This document shows positions 1-8,577 of a stretch of 64,000 bases of DNA, piece after piece. A program made the translations under genes and the position numbers. Numbering within the stretch: the stretch's first letter is position 1; every line of letters starts with the position of its first letter. A model generated the notes under the pieces. That model was not told where the DNA came from. It saw only the letters and a program-made list of their open reading frames with translations, and did not search any database. Source of the DNA: JAWKUK01 sp041398605 (lineage in GTDB: Bacteria > Planctomycetota > UBA1135 > GCA-002686595); NCBI GenBank assembly GCA_041398605.1, contig JAWKUK010000008.1, positions 62,001 through 126,000 on the forward strand, in the 5' to 3' direction.

Positions 1-255
1 GCCGGTGACAAACGTGAGCGTGCCGAAGTCCTCGTCGCGGAAGGCCTCGAGCGCTGTCCGCTTCGTCGCCTCCGTAAAGTCGTTCTCTCCCTGGGCCCGG
101 ACAGCGACGTCGAGCCCGCGCAGCGGCGTCATCGAGCCGATTTGACCCGCGTCCGCCGCGTCCGCGGCCGGAGCGTCCTGGCTCATGGCTTGGAGGGTGA
201 AGGCCGAAACGCCGGCGAGGAGAGTGAGGAGGACAGCGTGCTTGGACCAGTTCAT
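1..255 (-). CDS. exported protein, N-terminal part only (runs off left edge)
   Basis: An open frame starts with ATG at 255 and stays open for 85 codons to the window edge. The product begins MNWSKHAVLLTLLAGVSAFT, a classical signal peptide with a charged start, a hydrophobic core and a likely cleavage near residues 22-27. An Ala/Asp-rich linker (DAPAADAADAG) follows, then GLDVAVRAQGENDFTEATK. It is therefore probably secreted or periplasmic. I do not recognise the family from this fragment. It is the last visible member of the minus-strand run that starts at 23583, but a 289-base gap with a tandem repeat separates it from the upstream sigma-factor gene, so it probably has its own promoter. 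Confidence 0.6.
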   Translation of the reverse strand, partial: MNWSKHAVLLTLLAGVSAFTLQAMSQDAPAADAADAGQIGSMTPLRGLDVAVRAQGENDFTEATKRTALEAFRDEDFGTLTFVTG

Positions 256-425
256 GGGGTTCGCTCGAGGGAAGGGGCGGCCGCCGCAGGGATCACCATG
301 GAGCCCGCGCGCGTTCAAGGGAGAGCACGCGAGCGCCCGCCCGAACCCGCAAGAATGCCTCGCGAATCTCCCCGCCCCCCTCCGCGAACGAGCGCTCCGG
401 TCGCCCGCACCGGGCTCCCCGCCGC

Positions 426-497
426 GCCGCGGCCCCGTTGCGCCGTTGCGCCGAGGCCCCGTTGCGCCGAGGCCCCTTTGCACTGAGGCCCCGCCGC
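426..497. repeat. 16-base tandem repeat in intergenic gap
   Basis: Four copies of a 16-base unit (consensus GCCGAGGCCCCGTTGC) lie at 426-441, 450-465, 466-481 and 482-497, with one 8-base half unit between the first two. The array fills part of the 289-base gap between the sigma factor stop and the exported-protein start. Nothing else is evident in that gap. It resembles other short arrays in this window at gene ends. Confidence 0.7.
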
Positions 498-544
498 GCG
501 GTGCCCCATCTTGGGCGCGCCAAGCGCGGCCGGCGAACGCGCCG

Positions 545-1666
545 CTAGTCGCCGTCGATGTGGACGCGGAAGCGGTCCTGCAGGCGCTCGATCAAGCGCG
601 TGTGGATCTTGCACACGCGCGACTCGCTGAGGCCCGTCAGCTCGCCGATCTCGCGCATCGGCAGCTCTTCCCAGTACTTCAGGTAGACGATGCGCGACTC
701 TTGCTCCGACAGCTTCTGCGAAACGAGGGTCAGGAGCTCCTCACGCGAGAGGCGCTCGCCCGGCGCCTCCGTCGACGTATCGGCGACGACATCGAGGGCC
801 GGTCCGCCGTCCTCGTCGCTCTCCTCGTTCGGCATCGACCCGAGCGGCGCGCCCGGCAGGCCGACACCAAACGTCTGCTGGTAGACGTCGATCCCGAGGC
901 CCATCTCCGTCGCGACCTCTTCGTCCGCCGGCGGGCGACCGAGCATGGAGCGCAGCTTCTCGCTCGCGCGCTTTTGCTGCTCGACGCGCTGGCGCCAGGG
1001 GCGCGGCAGCCAGTCCTGGCTGCGCAGCTCATCGAGCAGCGCGCCCTTCACGCGCAGCTCGCAATACGACTCGAAGCGCACGCCGCGCTCGGGGTCGAAG
1101 CCCTCGACCGCTGAGATGAGGCCGACGCTCGCGGCCGTCAGCAAGTCGCCGCGGTCGACGCTGCGTGGCAAGCGCGCGCCGAAGCGCCGCGCGATGTCCT
1201 TCGCGAGGACCTGGTAGGCCTCGACCAAGCGGTTGCGCGTCTGGTCCCCCGGGGCCTCGAAGTAGGCGCCCCAGAGGCCTTCGACGAGCGCGGGCTCGAC
1301 CCGCGGTCGGTACTGGCGCCGACGCTCGCCGTCCCAGTTGGGCGCGGCCTCCGCGTCGGCGAAGCCGGCGTTCGAAGTCGCGTCGGCGGGCAGCTCGCCG
1401 CTGCGCCCGTCGCGAGACACGTCGTCCGCATCCGCATCCGCATCAACCTCAACCTCAGCCTCGGCGTCGACAGCAACCGCCGCCGCCGCGTACACCCCGA
1501 CGTTGACGCCATCGACATCGGTGGCCTCCGCGACGGGGCCGTCGCCCAGGTCACTGCCCTTTGGATCCCGACCGTCGGGACCGGCGTCCGAATCCAAGTG
1601 AGCCCCTCGCTCGCCTGTCCGGGCCAAGTTGTGTGCGGTGTCCAACGCTTGAGCTCGCTGCCCCAT
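545..1666 (-). CDS. RNA polymerase sigma factor, FliA/WhiG-type
   Basis: Alternative sigma factor of the sigma-28 (FliA/WhiG/SigD) type, directing RNA polymerase to a dedicated promoter set. Region 2 is clear: GDLLTAASVGLISAVEGFDP, then RGVRFESYCELRVKGALLDELR and DWLPRPWRQ, matching the usual D-L-x-x-A-x-x-G-L and R-G-x-x-x-D-x-L-R pattern. Region 3 (LGRPPADEEVATEMG) and a C-terminal region 4 helix-turn-helix (EELPMREIGELTGLSESRVCKIHTR) follow. The N-terminal ~110 residues are an acidic low-complexity extension (repeated Ala/Asp/Glu/Val) not usual for the family. I chose the ATG at 1666; the frame stays open to a TTG at 1762, and neither start has a convincing ribosome site. No flagellar gene is nearby, so the regulon cannot be deduced from context. 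Confidence 0.85.
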   Translation of the reverse strand: MGQRAQALDTAHNLARTGERGAHLDSDAGPDGRDPKGSDLGDGPVAEATDVDGVNVGVYAAAAVAVDAEAEVEVDADADADDVSRDGRSGELPADATSNAGFADAEAAPNWDGERRRQYRPRVEPALVEGLWGAYFEAPGDQTRNRLVEAYQVLAKDIARRFGARLPRSVDRGDLLTAASVGLISAVEGFDPERGVRFESYCELRVKGALLDELRSQDWLPRPWRQRVEQQKRASEKLRSMLGRPPADEEVATEMGLGIDVYQQTFGVGLPGAPLGSMPNEESDEDGGPALDVVADTSTEAPGERLSREELLTLVSQKLSEQESRIVYLKYWEELPMREIGELTGLSESRVCKIHTRLIERLQDRFRVHIDGD

Positions 1667-1969
1667 CCGTCGGTCGTGCGGCGACCGTGGGTCGGAAGGG
1701 GCGTCCTTGAGCGGTTGTGCGGTGTGGATAGCGCCCCGACGGGTACCTCTGCAACACCCCAAGCCCGTTCGAACGCCCGCTGGGCGCCCGGCACATGAGA
1801 GGCGCGCAGGCGGATTCGCGCTCCAATCCGCAATTTCCGCTGCAAAGTCGAGGGTCTCCCTCGGATCGCTCGCGCGTGGAACGCGCCGAAAAAAATTTCT
1901 GGATTCAGGGCAAGGCGCGCGCCTTCCCGTCCGCGTGTGGGCCTCGCCGCCAACGGCAGCCGCGGCCGT

Positions 1970-2419
1970 TCACGGCGCGTCGTGCGGCGCGGTGTCGGCC
2001 TCGTAGCCGAGCTCCGCGAGCACCGCAGCCTCGGCCGCGCGCATCGCCGCCCGCTCGTCGTCCTCATGGTCGTCGTGACCGCACAGGTGCAGCGCGCCGT
2101 GCACGAGGTACAACGCGAGCTCCCGCGCAGGGCGCACCCCGCGCGCCGTCGCGACGGCGACCGCCCGGTCGACGCTGACGTAGAGCTCGCCCGCCGGGCC
2201 CCCGCCGTCCTCGCCGAGGTCGAAGCTCATGACATCGGTGACCGACGGATCGCCGAGGAACCGCGCGTGCAAGTCCGCCAGAGTCGGGTCGTCGACGAGG
2301 ATGACGTCCACGTCGATCCCCGCGCGGCCGCCGTGCGCGAGCGCCGCGGTCACCGCGCCGACGACGGCGGCCTCGTCCAGCAGCCGCTGCTCGACGCACC
2401 ATGTGACCCCAACGGCCAC
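1970..2419 (-). CDS. ybeY: endoribonuclease YbeY (16S rRNA maturation)
   Basis: Single-strand-specific metallo-endoribonuclease acting in 16S rRNA 3' end processing and 70S quality control. The 149-residue length is normal. The zinc-binding signature is intact at residues 107-118 (HGALHLCGHDDH), preceded by the family core DVMSFDLGEDGGGPAGELYVS. The GTG start at 2419 lies two bases past the phoH stop, so the two are translationally linked. phoH-ybeY adjacency is conserved across bacteria, which supports both calls. Confidence 0.93.
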   Translation of the reverse strand: MAVGVTWCVEQRLLDEAAVVGAVTAALAHGGRAGIDVDVILVDDPTLADLHARFLGDPSVTDVMSFDLGEDGGGPAGELYVSVDRAVAVATARGVRPARELALYLVHGALHLCGHDDHEDDERAAMRAAEAAVLAELGYEADTAPHDAP

Positions 2420-2421
2420 CC

Positions 2422-3576
2422 TCAGCGCCCCCTGCGACGGTCGTCGGGGCGCCGCTCCGGGCGTCGCTCATCGGCGCCCCCGTCCGTGAGAGGCTCGTCC
2501 TCGGGGACCGGCGAGGGCGCGAGGTACGCCCGCACGATGCGCGCCACGAGCGGGTGACGCACGACGTCCCCGGGCTCGAACTCCGCGATCCCGATCCCGT
2601 CGAAGCCGCGCAGCCGGTGCACCGCGTCCATGAGGCCGCTGCGCACGCCGCGGGGCAGGTCGTTCTGCGACGGGTCACCGGTCACGACCATGAAGGACCC
2701 CTCGCCCATGCGGGTGAGGAACATCTTCATCTGGCCGATCGTTGTGTTCTGGGCCTCGTCGAGGATGACAAACGCGTTCGAGAGCGTGCGCCCGCGCATG
2801 TAAGCCAGCGGCGCGATCTCGATCACGCCGGCCTCCTCGAGGCGCGCGAGGTCCTCGACCTCGACCATGTCCCGCAGCGCGTCGTAGATGGGCCGCATGT
2901 ACGGGTTCAGCTTCTGCTGCAAGTCACCCGGCAGGAACCCGAGGTGCTCGCCGGCTTCGACGACCGGCCGCGAGATGATGAGGCGTCGCACCTCACCGCG
3001 GCGCAGCGCCTGGATCGCCGCGGAGACCGCGAGGTACGTCTTTCCGGTGCCCGCGACGCCGAGGCCGAAGGTGAGCGGGCAGCGCTCGATCGTCTCGAGG
3101 TAACGGCGCTGGTTCTCGTTGCGCGGCTGGATGGGCCGCGGCCGGAAGCGCACGGGTGCGCTGCGCGCGCCGCCGCCGCCGACGACGCCAGCGCCGAAGC
3201 CCGAACCACCCTGGGCGCCGCTGCCCTGACCGCCGCTGAACGGCGTCCCGCCGGAGGCGCCCATGCCATAGGGGCCGCCCGAGCTGCTCGGCGACGTGTT
3301 CCTGCGCTCAGGCTCACCGATCGGTCGATCGAGCAGGATCGACTCGATCTCGCGCACGCCGAGCTCGCGCCCCTTGCGGACCTTCCCCAAGAGGTGCTCC
3401 ACGCGGCGCACGGCCTCGGTGACGCCGTCATCGGGCCCCTTCAGCCGCAGGTTCCCTGCGCGCGCGAAGATCTCGATGTCGAGGTCCTGGCGCAGCAGCC
3501 GCGCGTAACGGTCGTAGGGACCGAGGACGAGGATCGCCTCCTCGTGGGAGCGCAGCGGGACAGTCGCTTCAGCCAA
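2422..3576 (-). CDS. phoH: PhoH family ATPase
   Basis: Cytoplasmic PhoH/YbeZ-type P-loop ATPase, thought to work with YbeY in RNA metabolism. Walker A is GVAGTGKT (residues 173-180) and Walker B is ILDEAQ (about 271-276); TGDPSQNDLP follows as the sensor motif. The N-terminal ~95 residues form the usual KH-like RNA-binding part. Residues 96-140 are a Gly/Ser-rich linker, longer than in most homologues, giving 384 residues in total. The start is a TTG at 3576. It lies 33 bases downstream of cdsA on the same strand and directly upstream of ybeY. Confidence 0.92.
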   Translation of the reverse strand: MAEATVPLRSHEEAILVLGPYDRYARLLRQDLDIEIFARAGNLRLKGPDDGVTEAVRRVEHLLGKVRKGRELGVREIESILLDRPIGEPERRNTSPSSSGGPYGMGASGGTPFSGGQGSGAQGGSGFGAGVVGGGGARSAPVRFRPRPIQPRNENQRRYLETIERCPLTFGLGVAGTGKTYLAVSAAIQALRRGEVRRLIISRPVVEAGEHLGFLPGDLQQKLNPYMRPIYDALRDMVEVEDLARLEEAGVIEIAPLAYMRGRTLSNAFVILDEAQNTTIGQMKMFLTRMGEGSFMVVTGDPSQNDLPRGVRSGLMDAVHRLRGFDGIGIAEFEPGDVVRHPLVARIVRAYLAPSPVPEDEPLTDGGADERRPERRPDDRRRGR

Positions 3577-3609
3577 CGGTGGGTCTCTCGAGAGGCTGGA
3601 CCGCAGGCA

Positions 3610-4584
3610 TCACAGCGGCCAATGGAAGAGGAGCGGCCACGTCACGAGCGCGACGGGCCCAGCGAAGAGGATGCTGTCGACGAGGTCCAGCATCCCGCCG
3701 GAGGGTCCAAACGTCGTGGCGGAGTCCTTGATCCCGACGCGGCGCTTCGCGGCGCTCTCGAAGAGGTCGCCCGCCTGCGCGGCGAGGTTCACGCCGAGGC
3801 CCGCGAGCGCGCCCGACACGAGGCCCAGCTTGCCCTCCGGCAAGAGCCCGCCGGCGTGCAGCGCGACGCCGGCAGCGACCCCGGCGACGAGCGACGCGAC
3901 GCAGCCCGCCGTCGTCTTACCCGGCGAGATGCGCGGGAACGGGTGCGTCTCGCCGATGGCGTTGCCGACGTAGTAGCCGGCGACATCGCCGAACTTCGCC
4001 AACAGCAAGAAGGCGATGAGCCCCTGCACGCCGAGCACGTGGCGCAAGGGATACAGGGTCAACAGCGGCGCAGCCAGCCAGAACACGAGCAGCAAGGTCG
4101 GCCACGCGCGGCGCTGCTCGATCGGCCGCGGCCCCGCGGACACACCGGGGAGCGTGCCGACGACGCCGACGAGCGCGACCGCGCCGACGATGCCACCGAG
4201 GCCGCGCCACCACACCTGCTCGGGCGTCCAATCGAGCGGGAAGCGCCGCGGCGCGCCCGGGTCGAGCCAGACGAACGCGAGCACCGCGGCCGTGACCGTC
4301 GCGGCAGCGGCCGCGAACGCGGCGCCGCGGCCGGCGAAGAGGCCCGCGCGCTGGACCTCGACGATGGACCACAGCGACAGCACGACGCCCGCAGCGAGGA
4401 CAAACCGCGCGCCCCCGGGGCCGGAGCTCAAGTACAGCAGCGCCGCCACGGCGAGCGCGAGGCCGCCCCCCACCCAAGTCCGCTTCAGGACGCGCGCGCG
4501 GCGCGTCCCCTGTGATCCAGACCCTGTCGGCTTGGGGTGCGCCCCTTGCGAGGCGCCCTTGGACGTGGTTGCGACGGCGCTCAT
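3610..4584 (-). CDS. cdsA: phosphatidate cytidylyltransferase
   Basis: Membrane enzyme making CDP-diacylglycerol from CTP and phosphatidate, the entry step to phospholipids. The C-terminal CDS signature is visible: SAAKRRVGIKDSATTFG then GMLDLVDS, with the metal-binding Lys-Asp and Asp-Ser pairs in place. Eight or so hydrophobic segments precede it. The ATG at 4584 overlaps the uppS stop by four bases (ATGA), giving 324 residues with a polar Ser/Thr-rich N-terminal tail of about 35 residues. The uppS-cdsA pairing is a standard bacterial arrangement. Confidence 0.93.
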   Translation of the reverse strand: MSAVATTSKGASQGAHPKPTGSGSQGTRRARVLKRTWVGGGLALAVAALLYLSSGPGGARFVLAAGVVLSLWSIVEVQRAGLFAGRGAAFAAAAATVTAAVLAFVWLDPGAPRRFPLDWTPEQVWWRGLGGIVGAVALVGVVGTLPGVSAGPRPIEQRRAWPTLLLVFWLAAPLLTLYPLRHVLGVQGLIAFLLLAKFGDVAGYYVGNAIGETHPFPRISPGKTTAGCVASLVAGVAAGVALHAGGLLPEGKLGLVSGALAGLGVNLAAQAGDLFESAAKRRVGIKDSATTFGPSGGMLDLVDSILFAGPVALVTWPLLFHWPL

Positions 4585-5357
4585 GCGCGGTTCCTTGAGG
4601 CTGGATCCGCGGGCCCGAGCAAACCACCGAACTTCCGTCGCCGGCCCGCGTAGGCGGCGAGGGCCGCCATCATGTGCTCGCGTCGAAAATCCGGCCAGCA
4701 GACATCCGTGACGTAGAGCTCTGCATAGCTCGCTTGCCACAGTAGGAAGTTCGAGAGGCGCATCTCACCCGCCGTGCGGATGACGAGGTCCGGGTCGGGG
4801 GTCTCGGGGTCGTACAGGAAGCGCCGCAAGGTCTCCTCGTTGATCTCCTCCGGCGCCAACTCGCCGGCGCGGGCCGCGTCGAGCGCCCCCCGCAGCGCGT
4901 CGGCGATCTCGGTGCGCCCGCCGTAGGAGAGAGCGAGGCGCAGCACCATGCCGTCGCCGCCCGCGGTCAGCGCCTCGGTCTCGGCGAGCGCCTCCTGTGC
5001 GCGCCGCGGCAGGTCCTGGAGCCGCCCGATCGCCCGCAACCGAACGCCGTTGTCCAACAGGGTGCGCCGCTCGACGCGCAGGAAAACCCGCAGGAGCTGC
5101 ATCAAGCTCTTCACTTCGAGCGAAGGACGCTTCCAGTTCTCCCGCGAGAACGCGTAGAGGGTGAGGCTGCCGAGCCCGAGCTCCGCGCACGTCGTCACGG
5201 TCTCGCGCACGGAGTCGACGCCGGCCTGGTGGCCGCGCATGCGGACCAGCCCACGTTGCTCCGCCCAGCGTCCGTTGCCATCCATGATGACGGCGACGTG
5301 CTCCGGGTACGGACCGCCGAGGTCGGGGCGGGGCCGCGCGGTTCGCTCGCTCGACAT
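4581..5357 (-). CDS. uppS: isoprenyl transferase (undecaprenyl diphosphate synthase type)
   Basis: Cis-prenyltransferase that condenses isopentenyl diphosphate onto farnesyl diphosphate to make the C55 carrier for wall and envelope glycans. The family motif HVAVIMDGNGRWA (catalytic Asp26) is near the N-terminus, YGGRTEI is in the middle, and IRTAGEMRLSNFLLWQ lies near the C-terminus. The ATG at 5357 is preceded by GAGGAC at a good distance and gives 258 residues, the normal length. It begins 11 bases after the purA stop and overlaps cdsA by four bases, so purA-uppS-cdsA are probably co-transcribed. Confidence 0.94.
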   Translation of the reverse strand: MSSERTARPRPDLGGPYPEHVAVIMDGNGRWAEQRGLVRMRGHQAGVDSVRETVTTCAELGLGSLTLYAFSRENWKRPSLEVKSLMQLLRVFLRVERRTLLDNGVRLRAIGRLQDLPRRAQEALAETEALTAGGDGMVLRLALSYGGRTEIADALRGALDAARAGELAPEEINEETLRRFLYDPETPDPDLVIRTAGEMRLSNFLLWQASYAELYVTDVCWPDFRREHMMAALAAYAGRRRKFGGLLGPADPASRNRA

Positions 5358-5368
5358 GATGTCCTCTA

Positions 5369-6652
5369 TTAGAGCCCGCGGGAGAGCACCGCGTCTCGTT
5401 CGGCTCCGACCGACAGCATGACAACCGGAACACCGACGAGCTCCTCGAGGCGCGCGACGTACGTCCGGCACGCCTCAGGGAGGTCCTCCATGCGGCGGAC
5501 CGCAGAGATGTCCTCCGGCCAGCCAGGGTGCTCTTCGTACTCGATCTCGAGGCCGTCGAAGCTCGAGAGGTGCGCAGGCCACTCGCTGTAGCGCTCTTCA
5601 CCGCGGCGGTACGCCACGCCGATGCGCAGGGGCCCGAAGCCACCGAGGACGTCGAGCTTGGTCATGACCCAGCCTTCGGCGCCGGCGAGCGAGAGGCCGT
5701 AGCGCATCGCCACGGCGTCGAACCAGCCCGCGCGGCGCGGTCGGCCCGTCGTCGTGCCGTACTCGTTGCCCGCTGCGCGCAAGCGATCGCCTTCATCGCC
5801 GTGCAGCTCGGTCGGGAAGGGCCCTTCGCCGACGCGCGTGCAATAGGCCTTGGCGATGCCGATCGAGCGGCCGATCGCCTGCGGCGGGACCCCCGCGCCC
5901 GACGGAATGCCGCCGGGGCCGGTGCTGGACGAGGTCACGAACGGGTACGTGCCGTGGTCGAGGTCGAGCAAGATGCCCTGGGCGCCCTCGAACAGGATCT
6001 CCTTGCCCGCGCGCCACGCAGCGCGCAGCTCTGCGCCGGTGTCGGTGACGTACGGCGCGAGGCGCTTGCCGACGGCGGTGTACCGCGAGACGAGCTCCTC
6101 GACGTCCATCGGGACCTCTTCGTGCACGCGCTCGATGATCGCGTTCTTCTCTGCAAGGTTCGCGCGGAGCCGCGCCGCGCAGAGGTCGGGCTCGAGCAGG
6201 TCGCCGATGCGCAGGCCGGTGCGCGCGGCCTTGTCCGCATAACAGGGACCGATCCCGCGCCCCGTCGTGCCGATGCGGCCCTCGCCTTTCCAGCGCTCGT
6301 TGAGCGCGTCGAGCCGCTTGTGCTGGTCAAAAATGACGTGGGCCGAGGCGGACAGGCGCAGGTTCTGCGGCGAGACGGCCACGCCTCGCTTCACGAGGCC
6401 GTCGATCTCACCGAGCAGCGTGATCGGGTCCACCGCGACACCCGCCGCGATGACGTTGGTGATGCCCGGGTGCAGGATCCCCGAGGGGATCAGGTGCAGG
6501 ACCCACTTTTGCCCGTCGACGACGACCGTGTGGCCAGCGTTGGCGCCGCCCTGGTAGCGCACGACGACGTGGACCCGGTCCGCCAGGAGGTCGATGACCT
6601 TGCCTTTGCCTTCGTCCCCCCACTGTGCACCAAAGACGCTGAGGGAAGACAT
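5369..6652 (-). CDS. purA: adenylosuccinate synthetase
   Basis: GTP-dependent enzyme joining aspartate to IMP, the first committed step to AMP. The protein opens with SVFGAQWGDEGKGKVIDLLA, the diagnostic N-terminal GTP/IMP site. It continues with GGANAGHTVVV, GTTGRGIGPCYADKAARTG and GAGVPPQAIG, and has the C-terminal guanine-binding part. Length is 427 residues, as expected. The reading frame is open far upstream, but the ATG at 6652 matches the conserved start. About 200 bases of gene-free DNA separate it from the broken hydantoinase gene upstream, so a promoter probably lies there. Confidence 0.96.
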   Translation of the reverse strand: MSSLSVFGAQWGDEGKGKVIDLLADRVHVVVRYQGGANAGHTVVVDGQKWVLHLIPSGILHPGITNVIAAGVAVDPITLLGEIDGLVKRGVAVSPQNLRLSASAHVIFDQHKRLDALNERWKGEGRIGTTGRGIGPCYADKAARTGLRIGDLLEPDLCAARLRANLAEKNAIIERVHEEVPMDVEELVSRYTAVGKRLAPYVTDTGAELRAAWRAGKEILFEGAQGILLDLDHGTYPFVTSSSTGPGGIPSGAGVPPQAIGRSIGIAKAYCTRVGEGPFPTELHGDEGDRLRAAGNEYGTTTGRPRRAGWFDAVAMRYGLSLAGAEGWVMTKLDVLGGFGPLRIGVAYRRGEERYSEWPAHLSSFDGLEIEYEEHPGWPEDISAVRRMEDLPEACRTYVARLEELVGVPVVMLSVGAERDAVLSRGL

Positions 6653-6854
6653 GGTCGAGCGGAGCGTGTTGAGCGGATGGGAGCGGGAGGACGAGGGCCC
6701 GGGCCCCGACGGAGGCACGGCGCAGGGCGTGGTGTGGCACACGCCGAGGGCGAGGATTCTCGCGGCCAGGGCCGGAGGGGACAAGGAGAAACGACCGCGC
6801 GCTCCGTAACTGGCCCCGGCAGCCGTCCTCGGCGTGCGGCCTCGGCGTGCGGCC

Positions 6855-8577
6855 TTAGCGGGCGCGATCCGACGTGGAAGGGGGCGCGCCGTGTCCGCCG
6901 CCGCCAGGGGTCTCGAGGGTGAGCTCGCCACCGGCAGGCACGTCCAGCGCCGCCCGCGGGCCGAGCACGCGCTCATGCGCTTCACCAGGGAGCCGGAGCA
7001 GCGCGCGCCCGGGCGCGCCCGGCTGGCCACCGCCGAGGCCGTACGGGCCATGCCCTGAACGGTCGGCGATCCACCCGAGCCGGGTGTCATGCAGCAACCG
7101 CAGGCGCCGCAGCACGCCGTCCCCGCCCGCGCGCGCGCCGTCTCCGCCGCTGCCGCGCCGCACCGTCCAGGCGAGCACGCGCAGCGGGAGCTCCGTCTCG
7201 AGGGCCTCGACGGGGGTCGTGCGCGTATTGGTCATGTGCGTCTGCACGGCGTGTGCGCCGGCGCGGTGCGGCCCGGCGCCCGCCCCCCCAGCGTTCGTCT
7301 CGTAGTACGCAAACGACCCATCCGAGGCGCCGAGCGTCAGGTTGCTCATGGTGCCGGCGCTGGCGGCAGGGATGCGCCCTGGGAGCGCCTCGGCGAGCGC
7401 CCCCAAGAGCACGTCGACGAGGCGCTGGCTCGTCTCGACGTTGCCCGCGGCGACGGGCGCCGGGTAGCTCGCGTCCGCCACCGTGCCCGCGCGGGTCCGC
7501 ACCTCGACGCGGCGCAGGACGCCGTCGTTGGTCGGCGTCCCCGTCGGCAGGAGCAGGCGCAGGACGTACAGGACCGCTGAGATCGAAACGGCGCGCGTCG
7601 TGTTGACGGGCGCGTGCGATTGGGGCGCGCACTCGGTCAGGTCGACGAGGAGGCGCGTCCCGTCGTTCGTGATGGCGACGCGCACTGGGATGCGCACGGG
7701 CGCACCTCCTCGGCACCTACAGCGCCAGGCAGGCCGCCCCCAAGCGACCCAGTGCCAAGCGCCCCGTTGCCGAGCGCCCCGTTCCGAGCGCCCCGTTTCC
7801 GAGCGCCTCGGGGCCGGGCGCCTCGAGCGCGTCCTCGTAGCGGAACGTCCCGCGCGGCAGGCCCGCGAGGAGCTCGCCGACCAATGCATCGGTCCACTGG
7901 CACAGCGCCGCCGCGGCGCCCTCGAGCGCAGGGACGCCTTGCTCGGCTGCGAGCGCTTCGAGGCGCCGCACCCCGACGAGGTTCGACGACCACTGGGCCA
8001 AGAGATCGGCGCGGCGTTCATGGGGCGCGCGCATGTTCGCGAGCAAGAGCGCCAGGAGCCGCTCGTCGACCACGCCGCCGCGGACGAGGTGCACGGGCGG
8101 GATCCGCACGCCCTCGCCGTGCACGTCCCGGGCCGGCGCCATCGAACCCGGGAACGCGCCGCCGACGTCGGCGTGGTGCGCGCGGTTCGCGACGAGGAAC
8201 GAGGGGCGGTCGCGACCGCCGAGGAACACCGGAGTGACCGCCGTGATGTCCGGCAGGTGCGTCCCGCCCGAATAGGGGTCGTTGTGCAGCACGACGTCCC
8301 CCGGGCGCAGCTCGACCGTGCGCAGGACGGCCTCGACCGAGAGCGGCGCCGAGCCGAGGTGCACGGGCACGTGGGCAGCCTGCGCGACGAGCCGCCCCTC
8401 GCCATCGAAGAGCGCGCACGAGAAGTCGCGGCGCTCCTTGACGTTGGGCGAGAACGCGGAGCGCTGCAACGCTGCGCCCATCTCCTCGGCGACGGCCGCG
8501 AGGAGGTGGTGGAAGACCTCGAGCCGCGCGCCACCCGGAGCCGCGGCCGGTCCCGCCGCAGAGGCCGGTGACTGCAT
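6855..8577 (-). pseudogene. hydantoinase B / 5-oxoprolinase beta family, frame-broken
   Basis: The family catalyses ATP-dependent hydrolysis of cyclic amides (N-methylhydantoin, 5-oxoproline), normally as a HyuA-HyuB pair. The N-terminal half is in frame from ATG 8577: NVKERRDFSCALFDGEGRLV, VVLHNDPYSGGTHLPDI. It runs into a stop at 7717. The C-terminal half continues in another frame from about 7711: PVRIPVRVAITNDGTRLLVD, GNVETSQRLVDVLLGALAEA, ending with an ETPGGGGHG motif at 6855. Removing one base (or adding two) would give a 573-residue protein of normal domain order. The break sits in a linker occupied by a 15-base tandem repeat (7743-7816). The ATG overlaps the upstream stop (TGATG). 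No hyuA is in the window. It could be a real pseudogene, two separately translated halves, or a sequence error. Confidence 0.8.
7743..7816. repeat. 15-base tandem repeat inside hydantoinase B linker
   Basis: Five units of about 15 bases (AGCGCCCCGTTGCCG type) run head to tail; the middle one (7773-7786) has only 14 bases. Translated on the minus strand the units read as Gly-Asn/Thr-Gly-Ala-Leu pentads. The array sits where family members have a short variable linker between the two halves of the protein, exactly at the frame break. Confidence 0.8.

Noticed and set aside
2554..4515. 653-codon plus-strand open frame opposite phoH and cdsA
   Set aside because: It is the complementary frame of two well-conserved genes, with arginine/glutamate-rich low-quality sequence and no family signal. 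Such frames arise from very high GC at third positions.
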